Below, piece by piece: positions 18,001 through 25,707 of a DNA stretch of 64,000 nucleotides. The stretch spans positions 122,997 to 186,996 of the forward strand of contig NZ_JABBYC010000003.1 of NCBI RefSeq assembly GCF_016742955.1. Direction: 5' to 3'. The notes under the pieces are model-generated. The model was not told where the DNA came from, searched no databases, and worked only from the letters and a program-made list of their open reading frames with translations. This DNA is from Myceligenerans indicum. GTDB lineage: Bacteria > Actinomycetota > Actinomycetes > Actinomycetales > Cellulomonadaceae. Each line of letters starts with the position of its first letter. Within the stretch, counting starts at the first letter, position 1. Position numbers and translations under genes: made by a program.

Positions 18001-18146
18001 ATCCCGGAGTCGTTCAGCACCACCTCGGCGGTCGCCTCACCGTCGTACCAGAGCGCGAGGCCGAGGACCGCAGCAGAGAAGACCGTCACGACACCCGTCG
18101 ACGCGACGGCGCGCTTGTTCTCCATGAGTCGTGACACCAAGGACAC
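12051..18146 (-). CDS. Giant anchored Ig-like/Fn3 repeat surface protein A
   Basis: A 2,031-residue protein. Residues 13-33 are one membrane segment just after a basic N-terminus (SRLMENKR), giving an uncleaved signal anchor with the rest outside. Residues 38-390 look beta-propeller-like. About ten Ig/cadherin-like repeats follow (about 400-1480), recognisable by variants of NDxDPDGD (LGNDVDPDGD, LRNDSDPNGD, LANDSDPDGD and others). Five Fn3 domains come next (about 1485-1930), then a C-terminal domain with conserved cysteines (VACWAG, LPCYMG). The Asp-rich motifs suggest calcium binding (inference). The start is GTG at 18146, with GGGGGAG before it and the same MSLVSRLMENKRAVAS start as paralogue B. 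The role is probably adhesion or wall-spanning structure, with maturation or regulation by the downstream MoxR/DUF58/kinase genes. Confidence 0.9.
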   Translation of the reverse strand: MSLVSRLMENKRAVASTGVVTVFSAAVLGLALWYDGEATAEVVLNDSGIWVTRAGHGELGRYNVDARAIDGILATNSTSFDVSQNAGRVLLDDVGQGQAGPVDPAHVQLGGTLAVPSGALVASGGPAFAVYDPADGRLWVLPFDGMLAFDEDELDPTAKVGTGGALAVGTDGTVYVASPADGTLTSVATGAQGAPGEVAEDSLVVAADDADLQITAVGDQPVVLDRSGGTLILPGGKTVRPDGLADAMLQQPSPAVDTVAVAGTGFLVNQPLGGGDALKQPASGRPAAPVQLGGCTYGAWSSTGEVIRDCPGVDADDRQTLEGLPPNAILQFRTNRGHVVLNDVIGGGLWLPTEDYRKVDDWELKENESDEGEETDSQETVQELVDQFVAPRDRPNHRPEPKDDDIGVRPGRTTVLDVLGNDVDPDGDVMTVTLEGDPAVGGDITVHEVLDGKALQADVPPDATGTVGFEYTVDDGREGGTATASVELTVHPMEENEPPEQSGEPVLKVAQAGTAGVNVLPYFKDPEGDDLFLSNATTADPADEVRARPDGRLEFLDGGGATGRKIVEVQVADGEGGAAQGRVLIDVVAQEEPPIPVQDHVTTLVGEPVTAWPLRNDSDPNGDKLRLVNVTGPDGVEITPGFTAGNFAFYSEKPGSYDVTYQVSDDSGSSVGLVRVDVLEPPRDAGRPVVVSDRVLLPQGGEGLVDVLANDDDPAGGVLVVQSIEVPEESGLTVAVLDHSVLRITEKQRLGATVTLNYTASNGSSTAEGQVQVVPIPTSSRLRPPEAGSDEVDVHVGDTVTIPVLKNDSHPDGLSLELEPELVEEPDAAKGEAFVSEDVVRFKAGDEEGVAHAVYEVTDPNGQRDSAQITINVNGDEKNTAPQLPEVTARVLSGGTVRVDVPLDGADPDGDHVMLSDISGAPAKGQARIVDGFIDYQASPDAIGTDAFTYQATDSRGAVGVGHVRVGIAPLPTTNQKPVAEDDTTLVRPGRTVAIDALANDSDPDGDQIGLVESLFGSADHLDPRVVDDEVVVTAPEEDGEHPFFYGIQDTYKARAQGAITVQVDDEAPLEPPVAHDDVLAVPDVVGKESVTVDLLANDVDPDGVAADLAVELESPAEGLMLSQDGKLSIEVQPDLQIITYTVTDMDGLTSSAFVRVPGDELTPHLRPGLEPVVVHAGEPKDLDIADYVVVEEGREPRITEESTVSGVEGAVEVTGLTGITYTAKEDYAGPASVSFEVTDGDGPDDPDGRRATLTLPLEVKPTNNQPPEFRGVPRLEVPAGDEGAVDLAAYVNDPENDPLTFEVRSGGEGLALSVEGSTVTAQADPSVAKGASSTVDISVTDGRTDPVEGELIVAVVASTRPLPATGEDRVDDAHQGVATRVAVLVNDTNPFPETPLELVGVPQVEAGDATVDYSGDQVVVTPDANFHGLMRVRYTVQDATGDPDRQVDGFIKLTVLGRPEAPRPPRVEEVRSETVVLTWDEPNNNGAPITGYTVTSSRGDERACPTTTCTVSGLTNDVTYTFTVQAENEVGLSPASPPSQQARPDQKPDQPAPPQLEFGDESLTVKWTNTKYSDRSPIQCVNLEISPAPPNGTIHKPCLPGTSTVWEGLENGTSYTVRVQARNAAPDPSEWSDPSAPEVPAGPPARPAAPTATRVNTVLGGQVSVRWTAPADNGDAVKLYHLDVLESGSVRRTLEVSGTSQTVEGLDTKKDYTFRVTAENKAGKGETSPQSGRVTPYGTPPRPAAPTASLGSTTSGQADVTWTDVGDVRGTGKYYQVRRNGSGTVSVGNTTSYTYRGLTNGTTYTFQVRACNDYVCSAWSTESNAVKPYTTPGTPRISWTKSASTGGYFTVREPSSDGGRPVQRIEWSISGSRNDSGTKTTWPFDIGVTGGYGKSWTVKARACNAAGCGAYATKKASIADLKVWVTSSSNGPSCGEVCKYWVVNWQNLQGSHEVACWAGDTTANDGPKAWHDIHEPHPTTWSGVPAANKYDISGASGSKQLPCYMGRSYNGTQVAMYVDGVRYTVSTWNV

Positions 18147-18265
18147 GAGGCTCCCCCTCGACTGTTGGACTTGGCTGACATGGACGCGCTGGGCCGCACG
18201 GCCCATTGTCGGCTTCCGACCCGCCTGTCCGAATGATCTCGTTCATCCGCCAGATTCCCGAGTTC

Positions 18266-18326
18266 ACCCTACAAGGGGGTACTGACACCCGAACAGGAAA
18301 GTCGTATGGGGACTTGTCCCCATGCG
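18266..18326 (-). promoter_or_regulatory. Promoter/operator region of giant gene A
   Basis: A near-palindrome at 18303-18326 (core ATGGGGAC-TT-GTCCCCAT, with CG pairs outside it) lies upstream of GGGTGTCAG (minus strand, 18290-18282) and a TAGGGT -10-like box (18271-18266). The palindrome centre is 46 bp from the box centre. The same three elements with identical spacings occur in front of paralogue B. A start site near 18259 would leave a leader of about 113 bases. No conserved -35 hexamer is visible, which fits an activator-dependent promoter. The regulator is not identifiable from the window. Confidence 0.6.
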
Positions 18327-18393
18327 CGGGGAGCTCCACGGCCGTGGACGTGTCTCCCGCACGAAGGCGGACGCCGCTCGGCAGCGGGAGGGA

Positions 18394-18420
18394 GCCGGCC
18401 AGGCATTCGACCCGGCCGGC
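18394..18420 (-). terminator. GC-rich hairpin after giant gene B
   Basis: GCCGGCC and GGCCGGC pair as a 7-bp stem around a 13-base loop, starting 29 bp past the stop of giant gene B and before the promoter region of gene A. It lacks a T-run. It is a candidate intrinsic terminator of the GC-only kind seen in actinomycetes and would separate the transcripts of the two giant genes. The rest of the 302-bp gap between the genes (18147-18448) holds the promoter/operator of gene A and a 14-bp palindrome at 18335-18348. Confidence 0.4.
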
Positions 18421-18448
18421 CGCTCCCCGCTTCCGCGCGGAGGACCGC

Positions 18449-21400
18449 CTACCACGACGACGACTGGTACCTCGTGCCGTCGATCACCACGGCCACCGAC
18501 GTGCCCGGGTAGCCGTAGTAGCAGTTCAGCTGCTTCGTCCCGGAGCCCCCGAAGTTCAGGGTCTGACCGGCTCCGCCCGAGCTCCTGCTGCCGTCGATGA
18601 TGTTGTGCCACCCGGTCGTGTCCGGGTTCGTCCCCGCCCAGCACTCCACCCTGTGGTTGCCGCTCGGGAAGTCGCTGTAGTTGATCTTGAAGTAGGCGCA
18701 CGACGCGTCCGAGCACTGGGAGTTGCTCACCGACGAGCCGTGCACCACTCGTGCCGCGGGGTTCGGGGCGGCGTCGGTGGATCCGGAGGCCGACGCATAG
18801 GCTCCGCATCCCGCCTGGTTGCAGGCACGTGCCTTGAGTGTGTAGTTCTTGTCGTAGCCGCCGTTCACGTTGATGTCGAACGGGCCGGACGTCTTCGACC
18901 CGCTACCCGACTGCGAACCGCTCAGCACCCACTCGATCTTCGTGACGGCGCTGCCGCCGTTCGATCCCGGGTTGCGCACGGTGAAGTGGCCGTCGGTGGC
19001 GCTGTCCTTGTACCAGGTCACTCCCGGGGTGCCGGGCGTGGTGTACGGCTTGACGGAGTTGGACTCCCCTGACCACACGGAGCAGGCGCCCTTGTCGTTG
19101 CAGGCCCGCACGCTGAACGTGTACGTGGTCCCGTTCGACAGGCCGGTGAAGGTCATCGTCGTGCCCGTGGTCTGCCGGGTGCTGGTCGCCGGGCTGGACC
19201 GGACCTCGTAGTAGCCGCCCGTGCCGCGGAAGCTGCCGACAGCACTCCAGGTCACGCTCGCCTTGCCGCTCGTGTCTCCGGGGATCAACGAGGCCGACGG
19301 GGCGGCAGGGCGGTCCGGGGTGCCGTAGGGCTGGACCGCGTTCGACTGCGCACTCTTCTCGGAGTCCCCCGCCTTGTTCCGGGCCAGCACCCGGAACGTG
19401 TAGGTCTTCTTCGGGTCCAGGCTCTGCACCGTCTGGCTGGTCCCGGTGATCGCCTCGAGCGTCCGGACCGTCGAACCGCCCTCCAGCACGTCGAGGTCGT
19501 AGTCCTTGATCGCGTCGCCGTTGTTGGCGGGCGCGGTCCAGTTGACGTTGATCTGACCGCCGAGGTTCGTGTTCACCCGTGTCGCGGTGGGCGGCGCGGG
19601 TTGCTCCGGGGGGCCGGCCGGCACCTCGGGCGCGGACGGGTCGGACCACTCCGACGGATCGGGGGCCTCGTTCTTCGCCTGGACCCGCACCGTGTACGCC
19701 GTGCCGTTCTCCAGACCTTCCCAGGTGGTGCTCGTCGTCGCGAGACACCTCTTCTGGGTGACGCTGTTCGGCGGCGCGGGCGAGATCTCCAGGTTCACGC
19801 ACTCGATCTGCGAACGGTCCGAGTACGTCCTGTTGGTCCACGAGACCTCGAGCGACTGGTCGCCGAACACCAGCTGGGGTGGTGCGGGCTGGTCCGGCTT
19901 CTCGTCCGGACGCGCCTCCTGCGACTGCGGCGAGGGATCGCCGAGCCCCACCTCGTTCTCCGCGCGCACCGTGAACGTGTAGGTCACGTTGTTCGTCAGG
20001 CCCGTGACGGTGCACGTCGTCGTGGGGCACCGCTGCTCGTCACCCTGGGACGAGGTCACCGTGTAGCTCTCGATGGGCGCGCCGTTGTTGTTGGGCTCGT
20101 CCCAGCTGAGCACGACGGTCTCGGACCGCACCTCTTCCACGCGGGGGGCACGCGGCGCCTCCGGCTTTCCGAGCACGGTCAGGTTGATCACCCCGTCGAC
20201 CTGCCGGTCGGGATCCTTCGTCGCGTCCTGCACCGTGTACTTCACCCGCATCGCGCCGTGGAAGCCCTCCTCGGGCTGGACGGCGACCTGGTCGCCGCGG
20301 TACTCCGCGGTCCCCTTGCCCGTCTCCACGACCGGGACGCCGACGAGCTCGAGCGGCACCTCGGGGAACGGGTTGTTGTCGTTGACCAGGACGTCCACGA
20401 GCTCGGCCACACCCTCGTGCGCGTTGTCCACGACGTCCTCGCCGGTGACGGCCAGCGGCCGCGTCGACGCCACGACCTTGACGGTCAGCTCGCCCGGGAC
20501 CGGATCGGTGTGTTCGTCGGTCACCGTGAACGGGATGACCCGCGACGTGCCCTTGGTGACCGACGGCTCCGCCTGGGCGGTCACGGTGCCGGCGCGCACG
20601 GAGGCCGAAAGCCCCTCGACGTCGCCCTTGAGCTCGAACGTCAGGGTGTCGTTCTCCGGGTCCCGGACGTAGGCCGCCAGATCGACGGCGTTCTCCTCAC
20701 CGGCCGGCACCTCCAGCACCGGGCTCCCCTTGATCTCCGGAGGCTGGTTGTCGGTGGCCCTGACCTCGATGGGGAGCGTGAGCGTGGCCTTGCGTCCTTC
20801 GGGGTCCTCGGCGCCGGCGCCGTCGGTCACCTCGAAGCTCACCGATGCCGGGCCGATGTAGTCGTCCTCGGAGAGGTAGGTCAGGCTCGTCGGCCCCTCC
20901 ACCGTCACCGAGCCGTCGACGGCGCTGACCTTCGACTCCTCCGTGATGCGCGGCTTGCGCCCTTCCTCGACCACCACGTACTCGAACAGGTCGATCTCCA
21001 GCGGCTCCCCGCTGGTCGCCTCCAGCGGGTCCAGGCCGGGCTTGAGATGCGGGGTGAGCGCGTCGCCGGGAACCCGCACGAACGCGCTGGACTCCAGCCC
21101 GTCCATGTCCGTGACGGTGTAGGTGACGATCTGCAGGTCCGGGGTCACCGGGATCGTGATCTTCCCGTCCTCGGACAGCGTCGCGTCCTGCGCTCCCGTG
21201 CTCACCTCGAGCTCGGACGCCACTCCGTCGGGGTCGACGTCGTTGGCCAGCACGTCCACAGTGACGGAGTCCTTGCCCGCCACGTCGGGGATCGAGAGGA
21301 CGTCGTCGTTCGCCACCGGAGGCAGGAGCGGGGCGTCCGGGGAGACCTTGACCGTGATGGCAGCCTGCGCCCGCGCCTTGTAGGAGTCCTGGATCCCGTA

Positions 21401-24400
21401 GTAGAAGGGGTGCTCGCCGGCCTTGCCCGGTGCCGTCACGATCACCTGGTCGTCCTCGACCTGCGGGTCGAGGTCTCCGGTGCTGGCGAACAGGGACTCC
21501 ACCAGGCCGATCTCGTCCCCGTCCGGGTCCGTGTCGTTCGCCAGCGCATCGATCGCCACCGTTCGGTCCGGGCGCACGAGTGTCTCGTCGTCCTGAGCGA
21601 TCGGCTTCTGGTTGGTCTCCGGCGACGGGGCGATTCCCACCCGCACGGTTCCCAGGCCGACGGCTCCCCGGCTGTCGGTCGCGGTGTAGGTGAACGTGTC
21701 CGTCCCCTCCGCGTCCGGTGATGCCTCGAAGTCGATGAAGCCGTCGGTGATCCGGGCGCGTCCCATCGTCGGAGCTCCGGCGATGTCCGACAGCATGGTG
21801 TAGTCGCCGTCGGGGTCGACGCCGTCGAGGGGGACGTCGATCCGCACCGTTCCGCCCTGCAGGACGCGTGCGGTCACGTCCGGAAGCTGCGGTGCCGTGT
21901 TCTCGTCGCCGTCGCGCACGTTGATCGTGATCTGTGCCGAGCCGCGCTGCTTGTTCGGGTCCGTGACCTCGTAGACCGCATGCGCGACGCCCGCCTCGTC
22001 GCCCGCCTTGAAGCGGATCACGTCCTGGGAGACGAATGCCTCGCCGAGGCTCGGGTCGGGCTCCTCGGCCAGTTCACGGGCGAGCGTGATCGGCAGGCCG
22101 TCCGGGTGCGAGTCGTTCTTCAGCACCGGGATCGTGACCGTGTCCCCCACGTGCACGTCCACCTCGTCGGCTCCCGCCTCGGGCGGACGGAGGCGCTCCG
22201 TCCTCTGGATCGGCACGACCTGCACCTGTCCGTGGGCCGTGGCCTCGCCGTTCGACACGGTGTAGCCGATGGTCGTGGCCGCCTCGAGGCGCCTGTTCTC
22301 GGTGACCTTCAGGACGTGGTGGTCCAGCACCGCGACGGTGAGGCCGGAGTCCTCGGGAACGTCCACCTCCTGGACCACGAGCACACCACCGGCCGGGTCG
22401 GTGTCGTTCGCGAGCACGTCCACGAGGCCTTCGCCGCCCTTGGGCAGCAGGACCTGGTCGGTGACCACCACCGGCTTGCCGGCGTCGCTCGGCGGTTCGA
22501 CGACATCCACCCGGACCAGGCCGGTCGCGGTCTGGGGGCCGTCGCTGACGGTGTAGGGGATGTCGTACGAACCGGCGGCCTCGCTGACGAACCTGAAGGT
22601 GCCCGCCGTGTGGTACATCGTGATCTCGGCCGGCGCGGCGTCCCCCACGTGCGTCAGCCGGAGCCGGTCACCGTTCGGGTCCGAGTCGTTCTCCAGCGGA
22701 CGCACCGTGACCGGCTCACCCACCAGGGTCGTCACGTGGTCCTGCACGGGGAGCGGGGGCCGCTCGTCCGCGACGACGGACACGTTGACGCGCCCGGTGG
22801 CCGCTCCGGTCCCGTCGGAGACCGTGACGTCGATGACCTTGGTGCCCGTCGCTCGGCCGCCGTCGAGGAACTCGATCGTGCCGTCCGGCCGGAAGCGCAC
22901 GTCGTCCTCGGGGTCCTGCGTGGTCGCCTGGGCGAGGAAGAGGTCGTCGCCGTCGGGGTCCTTGAAGTAGGGCAGCACCTTGATCTCGCCCGTGCCCCCC
23001 TGTGCGACCTTGAGCCCCGGAATGCTCGGCTCCACGGGGATCTCGTTCTCGTCCGGCTGGCGGACCCTCAGGGTGACGTCCGCCTCGGCGGTGCCGTTCT
23101 CGCGGCCGTCGTCGACCTGGTAGGTGAAGGTGATGGTGCCCTTCGCGTCCGGGGGAACGTCCGCCTGCAGGGCCGCCCCGTCGAGCACCCGGTGGATGGT
23201 GATCTTCGAGCCCTCGCCGGGACCGCCGGCCACCGAGGCCGTCATGACGTCGCCATCGGGGTCCATGTCGTTGCCGAGCACGTCGAGCACCGTCGTGCGG
23301 CCGGGCCGGACGCCGAGATCGTCGGGCTTCGGCCGCGGTGGCTTGTTCGGCTGGTCGCGATCGGCGACCGTCTGGTCCACCTGCGTGTAGACGGTCGTCT
23401 CGGAGTCGGACTTCTCGCCCTCGTCGTTCTCGTTGTCCTTCTGGTCCCAGTCGTCGACCTTGCGGTAGTCGTCCGTGGGCAGCCACAGATATCCACCGAT
23501 CACGTCGTTCAGGATGATCCGGCCACGGTTCGTGCGGTACTGCAGGACCGCGTCGGGCGACAGCCCGTCGAGGACCTGCCGGGCGTCGGAGTCCGTTCCG
23601 GGGCAGTCGCGGATCACCTCGCCGGAGCCCGACCAGGCCCCGTAGGTGCACCCGCCGACCTGGACCGGAGCGGCAGGCCGGCCCGACCGGTGCTGGGTGA
23701 GCGCGTCGCCGCCGTCGAGCGGCTGGCTGACCAGCGAGTCACCGGTGGCGACGGCCACCGTGTCCGACGGACCCGACGGCTGCTGCAGCTGCGCCTCGGC
23801 GAAACCGCTGACATGGATCTGGTCACCGCCGGGGAGGATCAGGGTCTCCGCGGTGCGGTCCAGGACCACCGGCCGGTCACCGACAGCGGAGACCTGCAGG
23901 CTCGCGCCCTCCTGGACGTCGAGGCGCTCGGTCTCGACCTCACCCGGTGCGCCGCGCCGACCCGTGCGGACGCTCGTCAGCTCGGCGTCGCCGGCCGTCG
24001 TCGCGACGTACACCGTCCCGTCGGTACCCACGGCCAGCACGCCGTCCTTGCCGATCTCCGCGGTGGGATCCAGCTCCTCCTCGTCGAAGGCCTGCGCCCC
24101 GTCGAAGGGAAGGACCCAGAGCCGGCCCGACTCGCCGTCGTAGACGGCGGTCGTGGCGCCGCCCGACGCCGCCTGCGCGCCGGCCGGCAGGTCGAGGGCG
24201 CCGGCGAACTCGAGGTGAGCGGGGTCGACGGGGCTGGCCTCGGAGTTCCCGTCGTCCTTCAGGAGAACGCGCCCGCCGTCCTGCGACACGTCGAAACTCG
24301 TCGAGGCGGTCTGCATGATGCCGTCGATCGCGGAGGCCTCGACGTTGAAGCGGCCGAGCTCCCTCTGGCCGGCCCTGGTCACCCAGATGCCCGAGTCGTT

Positions 24401-24532
24401 GAGCACCACCTCCGCGGTCGCCTCGCCGTCGTACCACAACGCCAGGCCGACGAGCGCACCCGAGAAGACCGTGACCACACCGACCGAAGCGACCGCGCGC
24501 TTGTTCTCCATGAGGCGTGACACCAGGGACAC
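18449..24532 (-). CDS. Giant anchored Ig-like/Fn3 repeat surface protein B (paralogue of A)
   Basis: A 2,027-residue protein collinear with A from its GTG start (MSLVSRLMENKRAVASVG) to its end. It has the same membrane anchor, beta-rich head, about ten Ig-like repeats (LGNDMDPDGD, LENDSDPNGD, LANDTDPDGD), five Fn3 domains and a Cys-containing C-terminal domain (VECWAG, LNCYYG, VVIDGTRY). It is a tandem duplicate that has diverged throughout and most strongly in the last 100 residues, which suggests different partners. GAGGAGGAG precedes the start. It has its own promoter region, and a hairpin separates it from A, so the two can be set independently although they share an operator sequence. 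An adhesive or wall-architecture role is inferred; no enzymatic domain is seen. Confidence 0.9.
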   Translation of the reverse strand: MSLVSRLMENKRAVASVGVVTVFSGALVGLALWYDGEATAEVVLNDSGIWVTRAGQRELGRFNVEASAIDGIMQTASTSFDVSQDGGRVLLKDDGNSEASPVDPAHLEFAGALDLPAGAQAASGGATTAVYDGESGRLWVLPFDGAQAFDEEELDPTAEIGKDGVLAVGTDGTVYVATTAGDAELTSVRTGRRGAPGEVETERLDVQEGASLQVSAVGDRPVVLDRTAETLILPGGDQIHVSGFAEAQLQQPSGPSDTVAVATGDSLVSQPLDGGDALTQHRSGRPAAPVQVGGCTYGAWSGSGEVIRDCPGTDSDARQVLDGLSPDAVLQYRTNRGRIILNDVIGGYLWLPTDDYRKVDDWDQKDNENDEGEKSDSETTVYTQVDQTVADRDQPNKPPRPKPDDLGVRPGRTTVLDVLGNDMDPDGDVMTASVAGGPGEGSKITIHRVLDGAALQADVPPDAKGTITFTYQVDDGRENGTAEADVTLRVRQPDENEIPVEPSIPGLKVAQGGTGEIKVLPYFKDPDGDDLFLAQATTQDPEDDVRFRPDGTIEFLDGGRATGTKVIDVTVSDGTGAATGRVNVSVVADERPPLPVQDHVTTLVGEPVTVRPLENDSDPNGDRLRLTHVGDAAPAEITMYHTAGTFRFVSEAAGSYDIPYTVSDGPQTATGLVRVDVVEPPSDAGKPVVVTDQVLLPKGGEGLVDVLANDTDPAGGVLVVQEVDVPEDSGLTVAVLDHHVLKVTENRRLEAATTIGYTVSNGEATAHGQVQVVPIQRTERLRPPEAGADEVDVHVGDTVTIPVLKNDSHPDGLPITLARELAEEPDPSLGEAFVSQDVIRFKAGDEAGVAHAVYEVTDPNKQRGSAQITINVRDGDENTAPQLPDVTARVLQGGTVRIDVPLDGVDPDGDYTMLSDIAGAPTMGRARITDGFIDFEASPDAEGTDTFTYTATDSRGAVGLGTVRVGIAPSPETNQKPIAQDDETLVRPDRTVAIDALANDTDPDGDEIGLVESLFASTGDLDPQVEDDQVIVTAPGKAGEHPFYYGIQDSYKARAQAAITVKVSPDAPLLPPVANDDVLSIPDVAGKDSVTVDVLANDVDPDGVASELEVSTGAQDATLSEDGKITIPVTPDLQIVTYTVTDMDGLESSAFVRVPGDALTPHLKPGLDPLEATSGEPLEIDLFEYVVVEEGRKPRITEESKVSAVDGSVTVEGPTSLTYLSEDDYIGPASVSFEVTDGAGAEDPEGRKATLTLPIEVRATDNQPPEIKGSPVLEVPAGEENAVDLAAYVRDPENDTLTFELKGDVEGLSASVRAGTVTAQAEPSVTKGTSRVIPFTVTDEHTDPVPGELTVKVVASTRPLAVTGEDVVDNAHEGVAELVDVLVNDNNPFPEVPLELVGVPVVETGKGTAEYRGDQVAVQPEEGFHGAMRVKYTVQDATKDPDRQVDGVINLTVLGKPEAPRAPRVEEVRSETVVLSWDEPNNNGAPIESYTVTSSQGDEQRCPTTTCTVTGLTNNVTYTFTVRAENEVGLGDPSPQSQEARPDEKPDQPAPPQLVFGDQSLEVSWTNRTYSDRSQIECVNLEISPAPPNSVTQKRCLATTSTTWEGLENGTAYTVRVQAKNEAPDPSEWSDPSAPEVPAGPPEQPAPPTATRVNTNLGGQINVNWTAPANNGDAIKDYDLDVLEGGSTVRTLEAITGTSQTVQSLDPKKTYTFRVLARNKAGDSEKSAQSNAVQPYGTPDRPAAPSASLIPGDTSGKASVTWSAVGSFRGTGGYYEVRSSPATSTRQTTGTTMTFTGLSNGTTYTFSVRACNDKGACSVWSGESNSVKPYTTPGTPGVTWYKDSATDGHFTVRNPGSNGGSAVTKIEWVLSGSQSGSGSKTSGPFDINVNGGYDKNYTLKARACNQAGCGAYASASGSTDAAPNPAARVVHGSSVSNSQCSDASCAYFKINYSDFPSGNHRVECWAGTNPDTTGWHNIIDGSRSSGGAGQTLNFGGSGTKQLNCYYGYPGTSVAVVIDGTRYQSSSW

Positions 24533-24649
24533 GAGTCTCCTCCTCGACTACCGCGTTGTGGTGATGGGCGCGATCGACCGGGCGCGCTCCCCGCCACCCG
24601 TTTGCCGACCTGTCCGATTAATCGGGTCCGCACCAAGAATTCGGACTTC

Positions 24650-24710
24650 ACCCTACAAGGAGACACTGACACCCAGAGGGGAAACCCGGATGGGGAGATC
24701 TCCCCATCCG
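24650..24710 (-). promoter_or_regulatory. Promoter/operator region of giant gene B
   Basis: A perfect 24-bp palindrome at 24687-24710 (half-site CGGATGGGGAGA and its complement) is followed, reading toward the gene, by GGGTGTCAG (24674-24666) and TAGGGT (24655-24650). The spacing from palindrome centre to box centre is 46 bp and to GGGTGTCAG centre 28.5 bp, both identical to gene A. The palindrome would sit near -56 from the start site, a typical activator position. The expected leader is about 111 bases. The remainder of 24533-24816 shows no gene. Confidence 0.65.
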
Positions 24711-24816
24711 CAGGATCTCCACATTTCCGTGAGGCACAGAGGTAATTCTCCGGCATCGTTTCGACCCAGATTGAAAGGTCACGGACCCGCAGACCCGCCC
24801 GGAGCGCCCGCGCGGA

Positions 24817-25155
24817 TCAGGCTCCCGCCAGGACCACCGTGCTACCGACACGCAGCCCCCAGCGCTCGAAGCTCCCGGCCGGCGCCTCCAGGACGCTGCC
24901 GACGCCACGGCGGATCGCGGACACGCCCCAGGGGCGCAGCACCTGCGCGTGCAGCACGTCACCGTCGGCACCGAGCAGCGCGACGTCGAGCCGCACGCGC
25001 ATCCACGCACCGTGCACCGACGAGCACGGACGCAGCACCAGGGCCTCGGGCAGCTCGCGCCGGAACAGCAGCCCGCGCGCTCGCCCCAGGGCGGTGTCGG
25101 CCACCTCGGCCTCGGCCACCGGGCTGCCGTCGACCACCAGCGTGCGCCGCTTCAT
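24817..25155 (-). CDS. DUF192 family protein
   Basis: A 112-residue protein of the DUF192/COG1430 family. It shows the family pattern of a Gly-Leu-hydrophobic-phenylalanine motif (ARGLLFRRELPEALVL), a central SSVHGAWMRVRLDVALLGADGDVL in the place of the usual FWMKNT...LD stretch, and the late VLEAPAGSFERWGLRVGS. The function of the family is unknown. Members are often small exported or envelope-associated proteins, but no signal peptide is seen here. It is transcribed away from the pilus operon across a 552-bp gap and toward the giant genes, 284 bp ahead of gene B. GAGGGGG precedes the ATG by four bases. Confidence 0.85.
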   Translation of the reverse strand: MKRRTLVVDGSPVAEAEVADTALGRARGLLFRRELPEALVLRPCSSVHGAWMRVRLDVALLGADGDVLHAQVLRPWGVSAIRRGVGSVLEAPAGSFERWGLRVGSTVVLAGA

Positions 25156-25707
25156 CGAACCCCCTCGTTCACGGACGACTGTTCACCGCGCGCCTCTCAC
25201 CAGGCGCCTCGGACCGGAATTTTCCACCGTAGGCAGGCCTTTCTACCATGCGTGCACGGCGCCACCCACGAGAGCCGGGGCGCCTCGCACGGCTCACGGC
25301 GCGGGCGGCATCACGCCCCCGTTATCAGTGACCGATCGGGCGTGCATCGTGTGCATTTCGTGACTGGTCTGTGTTGAACACTTTCGCCAGTGCTGACCGA
25401 CATGACCGCCATTGCGCGCCTGGTATCGATTTCAATACCCGAGGCACCCTCCACACCCTCCGCCCGCTTCCCGGGATTATCTGACCGTTCTGCCCGGTAC
25501 ATGCTTGACGGTCAGCAATGAGCCCGTCAGCATCCAACATGGAACCGGCGGAATGGCCCCGGTCACAGTTCGACGCCCGGCAGTGCCGCCCGGCACAGGA
25601 CAGGACGGTGGTTCCACGGAGCGCACAGCTCGCACGCCGGGACAGCTCGGCGCGGGGTTTGTTAGTTCCGGTAGCAAGATCCGTTCCGGTCACCAAAGGG
25701 GGAAACC
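25156..25707. other. Divergent intergenic region before the Tad pilus operon
   Basis: No credible gene lies in these 552 bases. The region separates the DUF192 gene (minus) from the pilus operon (plus). Possible control elements are an 18-bp imperfect palindrome GGTATCGATTTCAATACC at 25422-25439, a weak plus-strand promoter TTGACG-N17-CAGCAT at 25505-25533, and two direct repeats of GTTCCGGT at 25665-25672 and 25683-25690, just ahead of the ribosome site AAAGGGGG of the first pilus-operon gene. Base composition drops in AT-richer pockets around 25,320-25,520, as expected of a regulatory region. Confidence 0.45.

Noticed and set aside
18147..18206. ATG at 18206 as start of giant protein A
   Set aside because: The paralogue starts at the GTG equivalent to 18146, which has GGGGGAG before it. 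The extra 20 residues have no counterpart in B.
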